Shown here: one piece after another, positions 57,931-64,000 of the stretch
Layout: each line of letters opens with the position of its first letter
How positions within the stretch are numbered: position 1 is the stretch's first letter
Assembly (NCBI RefSeq): GCF_022815605.1
Contig: NZ_JALGRP010000002.1
Span: 429,897 to 493,896 of the forward strand
Source: Microbacterium sp. VKM Ac-2923
GTDB lineage: Bacteria; Actinomycetota; Actinomycetes; Actinomycetales; Microbacteriaceae
DNA length: 64,000 bases
Reading direction: 5' to 3'
Made by a program: the position numbers and the translations under genes
The notes under the pieces: model-generated
The model's database searches: none
What the model was told of the DNA's origin: nothing
The model's input: the letters and a program-made list of their open reading frames with translations, nothing else

Positions 57931-57976
57931 GGATGCCACGACCCCACCGCCACTTCCGGCCGGGGCCGTGGCATCC
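57931..57976. terminator. Hairpin terminator with GGATGCC arms after the APC transporter
   Basis: GGATGCCACG (57931-57940) pairs with CGTGGCATCC (57967-57976), extended inside by CCCC/GGGG, leaving a loop of about 16 nt. It lies between convergent ends, as at 54.7 kb. Confidence 0.65.
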
Positions 57977-57990
57977 GTCGTTCCGCGCTC

Positions 57991-58155
57991 TCACCGCCCG
58001 CTCCCCGCCGCGGCGCGCCGGGTCTTCTTCGCCGTGACGATGGAGAGGGTCGTCGCCACGGTCGTGGCGGGCGGGGTGATCCGCTCCTGACGTCCCCGCC
58101 CGGCCATCAGATCGTGGAGGTCGCGGAGCCACCGGCCCGTAGACGACACCGCCAC
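57991..58155 (-). CDS. 54-residue basic protein, hypothetical
   Basis: GTG at 58155-58153 with GGGAGGG about 11 nt upstream, or GTG at 58149. The product reads STGRWLRDLHDLMAGRG then a Thr/Ala-rich TTVATTLSIVTAKKTRR end, basic overall, no signal peptide. It looks more like real protein than the other frames here, and its terminator would be the hairpin at 57.9 kb. The family is unknown. Confidence 0.4.
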   Translation of the reverse strand: MAVSSTGRWLRDLHDLMAGRGRQERITPPATTVATTLSIVTAKKTRRAAAGSGR

Positions 58156-58190
58156 TGCGGTGACGACCCTCCCGCCGATAGGTTCGAGGG

Positions 58191-59019
58191 GTGACCGATA
58201 CCCCGCGCGACGTGCCACCGCCCGCCCTCCCTGATGCGGTGATCCCGCCCGCGGCATCCGACACGCAGCCCGCGATGCAGGTGAGCGGACTGGCGAAGAC
58301 GTTCGGGGGGGAAGATCGCCGTCGCCGGTCTCGACCTGACGGTTCCGACGGGGTCCTTCTACGGCCTGGTGGGCCCCAACGGCGCGGGCAAGACCACGAC
58401 GCTGTCGATGGCCACGGGTCTGCTGAGGCCCGATGCCGGCACCGCGCGTATCCACGGGGTCGACGTGTGGGCGCGTCCCGTCGAGGCCAAGCGCCTCATC
58501 GGCAACCTCGCTGACGGCGTGCGCCTGTTCGATCGGCTCACCGGCGAGCAACTCGTGACGTACACCGGCCAGATGTTCGGGCTCGCGCGCGATGAGATCG
58601 CCTCCAGGACGGCGGACTTGCTGCGCATCATGGACCTCGGCGAGTCCGCCGGCATCCCCGTCGTCGACTATTCCGCCGGCATGACCAAGAAGATCGCCCT
58701 CGCCTGCGCGCTCGTGCACGCGCCCCGCCTGCTCGTGCTCGACGAGCCGTTCGAGTCGGTCGACCCGGTGTCCGCCGCCAACATCGAGGACATCCTGCGC
58801 CAGTACACGGCATCCGGAGGCACCATCATCGTCTCCAGTCACTCGATGGACCTCGTCCAGCGCATGTGCGATCACGTCGCCGTGATCGCGCAGGGCCGAC
58901 TGCTGGCATCCGGCACCGTTGCCGAGGTCCGCGGCGCACAGACTCTGCAGGACCGCTTCATCGATCTCGTCGGCGGTCGCCACCACGCGGAGGGACCGCA
59001 GTGGTTGCGACAGTCCTGA
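58191..59019 (+). pseudogene. ABC transporter ATPase, frameshifted by one G in a seven-G run
   Basis: The gene starts at GTG 58191 (6 nt after TAGGTT) and reads SGLAKTFGG, then a run of seven Gs (58305-58311) shifts the frame. Removing one G restores KIAVAGLDLTVPTGSFYGLV joined to Walker A GPNGAGKTTT, and the second frame continues with YSAGMTKKIALACALVHAPRLLVLDEPFESVDP (signature and Walker B) to 59019. The intact product would have about 275 residues. The lesion may be a sequencing error, a phase-variable tract or a real inactivation. The permease follows by overlap. Confidence 0.8.
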
Positions 59020-60587
59020 GGATCCGCTTCCGGACGCTCGGCAACACCCTGGCGCGCAGCCCCGGGCAACTGGTCGGCTTCATCTTCGGCATCATCGGCG
59101 CGTTGTGGGCGCTCGGCACGATTGGCGTCCTGCTGTTCTTCGCGGGGACACTCGGATTCGACGTCGCCCGCACGGCGGTCGTCGCCGTGGGCGCCCTGGT
59201 GACGCTCGGATGGGTCGTCGGGCCGATCTTCGCCGCCGGGATCGACACCACCCTGGATCCGGCGAGACTCGCACCGTTCCCGCTCACGACGAACCAGATG
59301 ATGATCGCCATCACCGCCGGGGGTCTCACGGGCGTCCCGGGGATTGCCACGACGCTGGGGGCGCTCGTGACCTTCGTCGTGTGGGGGCGCGAGCCGCTCG
59401 CCGCCGTCGCCGCAATCGTGTGCGTTCCGCTCGGTGTGCTCATCTGCGTGGTCGCATCGCGCACCGTGGCGACGCGGGCCGCGGGGGCCGGCGGAGGTCG
59501 CCGCGGGCGCGAGATCGTCGGTCTCATCGGGTTCACCGTGCTGATCTTCGCCAGTCCCCTCTTCATCGGCCTCACCAGTGCACTCGAGGCGAGCGCCGAT
59601 CTGGGCGGTCAGCTGCGGCGCATCGTGGCGGCGGTCTCGTGGACGCCGATCGGAGCGGTATGGGCCGTGCCCGGGGACATCGCGACGGACGCCTGGCTTC
59701 CCGCCATCCTCAAGCTCGCGATCGCCGCGGCCACCCTCGCCGTCCTGTGGCTCCTGTGGAACCGGAGTCTGTCGGCATCCGTGGTCGCCTCCCCCGCTCG
59801 ATCCTCCGCGCGCCGTCGGACCGGGTCGCTGGGCTTGTTCGGCGTCGTGCCCTCCACCCCGGTCGGTGCGACGTGGGCGCGCTCGCTCACGTCGTGGACC
59901 CGCGACTTCCGGTACCTGCGCCAGCTCATCATCGTGCCGTTCGCGCCGATCCTCGTGGTCGTCTCCTCGCGGGGCGAGTTCGACGGACCGTTCTTCGCCG
60001 CCTCGGGCCTTCTCGCCGGCTTCTTCGCCGGAGTGCTCGCCTACGCCGACATCTCGTATGACGGAACGGCCTTCGCCACCGTGATGCAGACCGGCATCCG
60101 CGGCCGCGACGACCGCCTCGGGCGGATGCTGGGAGCCGCGAGCGTCAGCGTGCCCCTGGTGCTGATGATCGACATCGCCACCCTGGCCCTCGCGCAGCGG
60201 TGGGACCTGCTCCCCGCGGTCGTGGGTGGGTCGCTCGGACTCCTCCTCGTCGGGTACGGCGTCTGCGCCGTCACGTCGGCCATCCTCGTCATCCCCACCC
60301 CCGCACCAGGCGACTCGCCCTTCAAGCGCGTACCGGGCTCGACGTTCGTGATGACGCTGGCGTTCTTCCTCTGCTGGCTCGTCGCCACGGTCGGCGCACT
60401 GCCCGCCGTCATTCCCGCCCTCATCGCGGTGTTCGGCGGATCGTCAACCGCGGGGTGGATCGCCCTGGTCGTCGGTGTGGTCTGGGGCGCGGCGGTCTTC
60501 GCGCTTGGCGTCGTGGTCGGCGGACGTCTCTTCGACCGCGGAGCGCCCGCTCTGCTCGCCCAGCTCAAGACCTTCCAGGGGATGTGA
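59001..60587 (+). CDS. ABC exporter permease, large membrane subunit
   Basis: A 528-residue membrane protein with about twelve helices and no ATP motifs, resembling the TM subunit of ABC-2-like exporters of actinobacteria. It begins VVATVLRIRFRTLGNTLARSPGQLVGFIFGIIGALW, and has GGLTGVPGIATTLGALVTF and RQLIIVPFAPILVVV. The GTG start lies inside the last 19 bp of the ATPase gene, with AGGG just upstream. Its function depends on the frameshifted partner. Confidence 0.75.
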   Translation: MVATVLRIRFRTLGNTLARSPGQLVGFIFGIIGALWALGTIGVLLFFAGTLGFDVARTAVVAVGALVTLGWVVGPIFAAGIDTTLDPARLAPFPLTTNQMMIAITAGGLTGVPGIATTLGALVTFVVWGREPLAAVAAIVCVPLGVLICVVASRTVATRAAGAGGGRRGREIVGLIGFTVLIFASPLFIGLTSALEASADLGGQLRRIVAAVSWTPIGAVWAVPGDIATDAWLPAILKLAIAAATLAVLWLLWNRSLSASVVASPARSSARRRTGSLGLFGVVPSTPVGATWARSLTSWTRDFRYLRQLIIVPFAPILVVVSSRGEFDGPFFAASGLLAGFFAGVLAYADISYDGTAFATVMQTGIRGRDDRLGRMLGAASVSVPLVLMIDIATLALAQRWDLLPAVVGGSLGLLLVGYGVCAVTSAILVIPTPAPGDSPFKRVPGSTFVMTLAFFLCWLVATVGALPAVIPALIAVFGGSSTAGWIALVVGVVWGAAVFALGVVVGGRLFDRGAPALLAQLKTFQGM

Positions 60588-60682
60588 GACGGGCCGCGCC
60601 GTCGCCCCCTCGCCAAGCTGGTCTGAGGCGCCCCTTACGCCGAACTGACTGACCCATCGGGCAGTGCATGGAGTCGGACATG

Positions 60683-60712
60683 GCCGCCCCAGAAGGCTGG
60701 GCCCGGGGCGGC
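60683..60712. terminator. Hairpin between convergent permease and HxlR genes
   Basis: GCCGCCCC (60683-60690) pairs with GGGGCGGC (60705-60712) around a 14-nt loop in the 165-bp gap. It may stop transcription in both directions. Confidence 0.45.
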
Positions 60713-60752
60713 TGAGTCGACGCGGCCGGCGGTGGAGTGCAACGCCGACCGG

Positions 60753-61472
60753 TCAGGCGGGCACCGCGGGGGTGTCGATCTCCGGTGAAGCGGTGATCTC
60801 GATGTGGAACGTGCGTGCGAAGAGGTCGAGGAGCGAAGCCTCACCGGCGAGCACGCGGATCACCCCGGACTCCACGGCGGCGGCGGGCGTGAGCGACCCC
60901 GCGATCACCTCACGGATGCCGGGGCCTGCAGCGAAGACGAGGTCGGGCTCGCCGTCGGGCAGGTCGCCGCCGACCGGTGGCAGGGCGGGCGCAAGAGGCA
61001 CCACGTCGAGTCGTCCCTCCGCCACACGGACCCTCAGGGCTACGTCCGCGACGTGGACCTCGTAGTCCATCGGTGGAAGGCGCGCCGCGGCATCCGGTTG
61101 GAAGGCTGTTCGAAGCGCCATCGTGAGCGAGTCCGGCGTGATGACGTCGCCCTCGTCGGGCTCTCGCATCGCCGCGAAGCCCCACCGACCGAGGGCCAGC
61201 ACGACGGGTTCGAGCGCGCGCCCGTAGGGGGTCAGCTCGTAGATCGGGCCGCGCCCCGTGAACGGGGCCCGACGAACGATCCCCGAGTCCTGCATCTCTT
61301 TGAGTCGCGCCGCGAGGATGTTGGTCGGAATCCGGGGCAGGCCTCGCTTCAGGTCTGTGTAGCGCCGAGCACCGACGAGGAGGTCGCGGACGATCAGGAG
61401 CGCCCAGCGTTCCCCGATCAGCTCGACGGCCGTCGTGACGCCGCAGTACTGCCCGTAGTTGCGGGCCGCCAC
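60753..61472 (-). CDS. HxlR-family transcriptional regulator with C-terminal extension
   Basis: A 239-residue regulator. Residues 1-105 are an HxlR winged HTH (YCGVTTAVELIGERWALLIVRDLLVGARRYTDLKRGLPRIPTNILAARLKEMQDSGIV), including the N-terminal cysteine often used for redox or aldehyde sensing. The remaining 130 residues form a second domain with MDYEVHVADVALRVRVAEGRL and PDLVFAAGPGIREVIAG, resembling an SCP2-like lipid-binding domain. It overlaps the upstream VOC gene by 1 bp and probably controls it. Confidence 0.85.
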   Translation of the reverse strand: MAARNYGQYCGVTTAVELIGERWALLIVRDLLVGARRYTDLKRGLPRIPTNILAARLKEMQDSGIVRRAPFTGRGPIYELTPYGRALEPVVLALGRWGFAAMREPDEGDVITPDSLTMALRTAFQPDAAARLPPMDYEVHVADVALRVRVAEGRLDVVPLAPALPPVGGDLPDGEPDLVFAAGPGIREVIAGSLTPAAAVESGVIRVLAGEASLLDLFARTFHIEITASPEIDTPAVPA

Positions 61473-61912
61473 TACGCCTGTGCTCGCTCCGACGGCGATG
61501 CCGACGGGCCCTCTGCCGCCGCGACCGGGTCCATGTAGAGGAAGCCGAGCGAGTTTCCGTCCGGGTCGTCGAGGTCACGGGAGTACATGAAGCCGTAGTC
61601 CTGCGCCTCGCGCGGCTCGGTGCCCCCGGCGGCGAGACCGAGCTCCAAGATCGCGTCGACGGCCTGCCGGGAATCGCGACTGAACGAGAGCGACACCTGC
61701 AGCGTCTCGCGGGGGTCGGCGATCGGCTTGTCGGTGAACGTCGCGAGGAACTCGCGGGTGAGCACCATGAAGTAAATGGTGTCACTCCACACGATGCACG
61801 CCGCATTGTCGTCGGTGAAGTTCGGATTGATGTCGCAGCCCAGCGCCGTGTAGAAAGCCTTGGCGCGTTCGAGGTCGGTCGTGGGGATGTTGACGAAGAT
61901 GCTGGCGTCCAT
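61472..61912 (-). CDS. VOC-superfamily (glyoxalase-like) protein
   Basis: This 146-residue protein has IFVNIPTTDLERAKAFYTALGCDINPNF at the N-terminus, a central strand set, and DLDDPDGNSLGFLYMDP at the C-terminus, the expected late Asp-Pro-Asp-Gly-Asn of the family. It is a one-module VOC protein acting as a dimer. One base overlaps the HxlR gene, so they form one unit. Substrate unknown. Confidence 0.85.
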   Translation of the reverse strand: MDASIFVNIPTTDLERAKAFYTALGCDINPNFTDDNAACIVWSDTIYFMVLTREFLATFTDKPIADPRETLQVSLSFSRDSRQAVDAILELGLAAGGTEPREAQDYGFMYSRDLDDPDGNSLGFLYMDPVAAAEGPSASPSERAQA

Positions 61913-62118
61913 GGGGTGATGCTTGCAAAAGACAAGTTACTCGTCAAGAGCAACAATGAGCTGTCGCAGGCGGATCTGCCGGCAGAAGGTGGAACTCGCT
62001 CGTGACGGAGCCCGCCGCCGCGGGGATCCCTGTGACGGTGACGGTCGGGCGCTCACGCTCTCTCGCCAGCGTCAGCGGGCACTCCTGAGCAACGCGCACT
62101 TCGAGAAGGAGGGCCTGC
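61913..62118. other. 206-bp gap where GC content starts to fall
   Basis: No gene or hairpin recognised. The upstream side near 61920 is AT-rich, and from here to 64000 codon and base use is visibly less GC-rich than the core genes, marking the edge of accessory DNA. Confidence 0.4.
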
Positions 62119-62676
62119 TTATCCGGCACTCTCACCGTGCATCATCTGTTCCTGGCCCCAATCCGAGGTCAACCGAATGGATTGAGGTTGCATCGCACGT
62201 GAGGTCGACCAAATCTGGATCAGATACGTCTCAGCGGCGGCTGTTTCGTCAAACGATCTCTCGTCCTCCACACGGTTCTTGCCGGACACTCGAACCGTGT
62301 GAAGACCCGCGTTCGGCAGATGAAGCTCGAGAGCTTGTCCGAGCCCACCAATCGATGCGGCATACAAACGATTCGTTGAGAGAACGAGCGTTGCCAAGGA
62401 AACATCATCCCAGTCGTCTGCGGAGACGGCCGCTGGATCCTCAAGGTGCTCCAGGATGATGCGAACGTAACCTGTGTGGGCGGCGGTGTCCACGAGGTAA
62501 CCGCTCCCGTTCCCGCCCAGTGTGAGCATGCCAGCCTGCAGGGAGGCTCGCTCATCGTATTCCCAGTCCTCGTCACCGATCCAGAACGAGTGGAAACAAC
62601 TACCGAGAATCCCAGACACGTTCACCTGTTTCTCCTCACTGAGTCCGGACATCGAACTGGTCGCCAGAATATGCAT
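62119..62676 (-). CDS. Hypothetical accessory protein with an ETYLIQIW-type C-terminus
   Basis: A 185-residue acidic soluble protein. The N-terminal half has FHSFWIGDEDWEYDERASLQAGMLTLGG, the middle YVRIILEHLEDPAA and LYAASIGGLGQALELHLPNAGLHTVRVSGK, and the end AAETYLIQIWSTSR. This order resembles a family of actinobacterial accessory proteins, perhaps immunity-like, but I cannot name it. Alternative starts (ATG at residue 9) exist. Base composition differs from the core genome. Confidence 0.5.
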   Translation of the reverse strand: MHILATSSMSGLSEEKQVNVSGILGSCFHSFWIGDEDWEYDERASLQAGMLTLGGNGSGYLVDTAAHTGYVRIILEHLEDPAAVSADDWDDVSLATLVLSTNRLYAASIGGLGQALELHLPNAGLHTVRVSGKNRVEDERSFDETAAAETYLIQIWSTSRAMQPQSIRLTSDWGQEQMMHGESAG

Positions 62677-63011
62677 CGACGGACGCGCTGCGACTCACCT
62701 TCCATCCAGCCTTCTCCACATGCATCCTCATCGCGCGCGGTGGAGGCATCGAAGGGCAGCTCGCGGAACCGTTCGCCACGATCATCACGATAGCGAAAAC
62801 CCACAACGGCGCCTCTCCCGGAGGAGAGACGCCGCATACAGATGGCTTTTAGAAGGTCACTTGTTCTACAGAGACCGATGTGGTGGCCCCAAGCGAAGCG
62901 CTCGCGAGTAATTCGCAACCCCTATTGGCCCTGCGAGACGCACTTCGTCGAGGTGTGATTGCTCGCACGCTGCAGCAGCCAGCTCGGCCGACTGCGCCGG
63001 GAACGACGCGC
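62677..63011. other. 335-bp stretch without a secure gene
   Basis: A minus-strand frame (62622-62918) has charged, Arg-rich sequence (GFRYRDDRGERFRELPFD) and overlaps the start of the downstream gene; it could be a small protein or a remnant. The plus frame of the HTH gene is open back to 62880 without clear family sequence. Confidence 0.3.
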
Positions 63012-63308
63012 ATGAAGCAAGTCACTCCCCTAGTTCGAGACCAACTCGTTGCCGACTACCGCGCTGGGCTCGGCATCTATGAGCTGGCACGAAAGCATGG
63101 GTTGCACCGCTACACCGTCTCCCAGCACCTGACTGCAGCTGGTGTCGTGATGAGACGGACCATCACGGATGACGAGAAGACGAAAGCGCATGAGCTGTAC
63201 CTAGCCGGCGCGACGTATGCTGCGATCGCCAGGCAACTGAAACGTGATCCGACGACAGTCAAGAAGATGATCCAGACCCATGATCACCATCTTTCCCTTC
63301 GCGTATGA
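63012..63308 (+). CDS. Small protein with two helix-turn-helix motifs, recombinase-tail-like
   Basis: The 98-residue product has two similar HTH segments: VADYRAGLGIYELARKHGLHRYTVSQHL and ELYLAGATYAAIARQLKRDPTTVKKMI. Such doubled HTHs occur at the C-terminus of serine recombinases and in small mobile-element proteins. The ATG at 63012 is chosen because the HTH region begins there; an upstream in-frame GTG at 62880 would add 44 residues. No catalytic recombinase domain is present, so it is either a fragment or a DNA-binding protein of its own. It converges with the gene ending at 63259, overlapping it by 50 bp. Confidence 0.6.
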   Translation: MKQVTPLVRDQLVADYRAGLGIYELARKHGLHRYTVSQHLTAAGVVMRRTITDDEKTKAHELYLAGATYAAIARQLKRDPTTVKKMIQTHDHHLSLRV

Positions 63309-63528
63309 GTTGGGACAGCTCAGAGAAGGCGCGGGCCAACTTGTCGTAGTCCGGCTCAGGGCGCGCGATTGGCGCGACACGGATGACGTAGCCAGTCTTG
63401 CGTCTTGAAGATTGCGGCACGATACCAACGGAGACCTGACCCATGACCCGAGCTCGGACGGCTACTCGATGGACGCCACTCCAATCCGAAGGACCGTCAG
63501 CGTTCACTTGCGTTTCAGGTACGAGCAT
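63259..63528 (-). CDS. 89-residue protein directly downstream of the CD-NTase-like gene
   Basis: ATG at 63528, 4 bp after the CD-NTase stop, same strand, so likely cotranscribed. The product has a strand-rich core (VHRVAVRARVMGQVSVGIVPQSSRR, VIRVAPIARPEP) and a C-terminal helix (YDKLARAFSELSQLIREGK), no membrane helix and no known effector motif. Its 3' end overlaps the convergent HTH gene by 50 bp. Its place suggests a role in the defence operon, as accessory or effector subunit, but this is only positional. Confidence 0.5.
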   Translation of the reverse strand: MLVPETQVNADGPSDWSGVHRVAVRARVMGQVSVGIVPQSSRRKTGYVIRVAPIARPEPDYDKLARAFSELSQLIREGKDGDHGSGSSS

Positions 63529-63532
63529 GGTG

Positions 63533-64000
63533 CTACGAGATCGGGAAGGTGTCCCCCAAAATGATCCTCCACAGCCTTTTAGCCTCGGCGTGATCGCCGC
63601 GACCTTCGGCTTCGTTAGCCTTCTTCGCGCGATCCGCAGCCGTGTTGAGCGCCTGAATGAGATTCTGGCGACTCATCCAAGAGAGATAGGTGCTGAGGTC
63701 GCCGCCCTGGCCACCCGGGTCACTTACGTTCAAGTAGCGTGGTGCCCACTCAAAAAACTTCTGCAAAGCGTCTCGGTAGTTACTCCCGAGGGAGCTGAAG
63801 GTCGTGGCCGCAACCGTCTCGAGGTGAAAGGAACGGAAGTGCTTGGAATGGGCACGGTTCCAGGTTTTGATGAGACGAACCACAGGGCCGAGATGGTAAC
63901 CGAGCGCCTTGTTCTTCTCAGAAAACCAGGCGTTCGCGACTGTCGGCGCCGTGAGCAACCAGCCGCCCGTACCATTCGGAAGATGATAGACATCATTGCC
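63533..64000 (-). CDS. CD-NTase/OAS-like nucleotidyltransferase, C-terminal part (CBASS-type), cut by window end
   Basis: The frame is open from the window edge to the stop at 63533, giving the last 155 residues. It reads YHLPNGTGGW near the start, NKALGYHLGPVVRLIKTWNRAHSKHFRSFHLETVAATTF in the middle, and an Ala/Glu-rich helical end (AADRAKKANEAEGRGDHAEAKRLW). The LxxLIKxWNR...SFHLE pattern is typical of the C-terminal helical part of OAS1-like/CD-NTase enzymes that make cyclic nucleotide signals in CBASS anti-phage systems. The catalytic GS...DxD part lies beyond the window. Confidence 0.7.
   Translation of the reverse strand, partial: GNDVYHLPNGTGGWLLTAPTVANAWFSEKNKALGYHLGPVVRLIKTWNRAHSKHFRSFHLETVAATTFSSLGSNYRDALQKFFEWAPRYLNVSDPGGQGGDLSTYLSWMSRQNLIQALNTAADRAKKANEAEGRGDHAEAKRLWRIILGDTFPIS

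Overview
The window looks like chromosome from a high-GC Gram-positive actinobacterium, most likely a Microbacterium-type Microbacteriaceae. This is inferred from the very high GC, two Lsr2 nucleoid proteins, a class Ib ribonucleotide reductase operon (nrdHIEF), an HspR-type (HAIR) site before a Clp ATPase, many genes with a -10 hexamer 6-7 nt before the start codon (leaderless mRNAs), and very frequent use of the word GGATGCC. I see no rRNA, tRNA, CRISPR array or insertion sequence.

Layout. 0.1-12 kb: NYN-domain protein, ATP-dependent DNA ligase and RecQ helicase (divergent, each with a damage-type promoter), two luciferase-like oxidoreductases, a Clp ATPase. 12-23 kb: small metabolic and membrane genes, a thiamine-diphosphate 2-keto-acid decarboxylase, an RsmC-like methyltransferase, and a ribokinase/nucleoside hydrolase pair. 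23.2-26.3 kb: an accessory patch with a HipBA toxin-antitoxin pair and a DUF4265-like protein. 26.3-30.2 kb: nrdHIEF. 30.5-39.6 kb: MFS transporter, hydrolase, acyl-CoA dehydrogenase, a formimidoylglutamase-like protein, SixA-like phosphatase, acyltransferase. 39.6-45 kb: histidine degradation operon hutHUI with a divergent IclR regulator. 45.7-52.4 kb: LacI regulator and a carbohydrate ABC importer with a debranching-type glycosidase. 52.7-61.9 kb: YbaK-like deacylase, amino-acid dehydrogenase, Lsr2-acetolactate decarboxylase-Lsr2, APC transporter, an ABC exporter whose ATPase gene is frameshifted, and an HxlR regulator with a VOC protein. 62-64 kb: lower-GC accessory DNA ending in a truncated CD-NTase-like gene, probably the edge of a CBASS defence island.

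Working together. hutH, hutU and hutI take histidine to formiminoglutamate, and the arginase-fold protein at 36.3 kb could finish the pathway. The importer at 47-50 kb and the debranching enzyme share one promoter with a perfect LacI-type operator. The ribokinase and nucleoside hydrolase overlap and fit ribonucleoside salvage.

Between genes, nearly every convergent gap over about 150 bp holds palindromic or tandem repeats. Four loci share one nested-palindrome design. Six promoters carry TGTCGG(T/A)G, exactly 8 nt, then a -10-like hexamer, which matches the mycobacterial RecA-independent (PafBC) damage promoter. These three signals (nested palindromes, damage-type promoters and the GGATGCC word) are the main novel observations.
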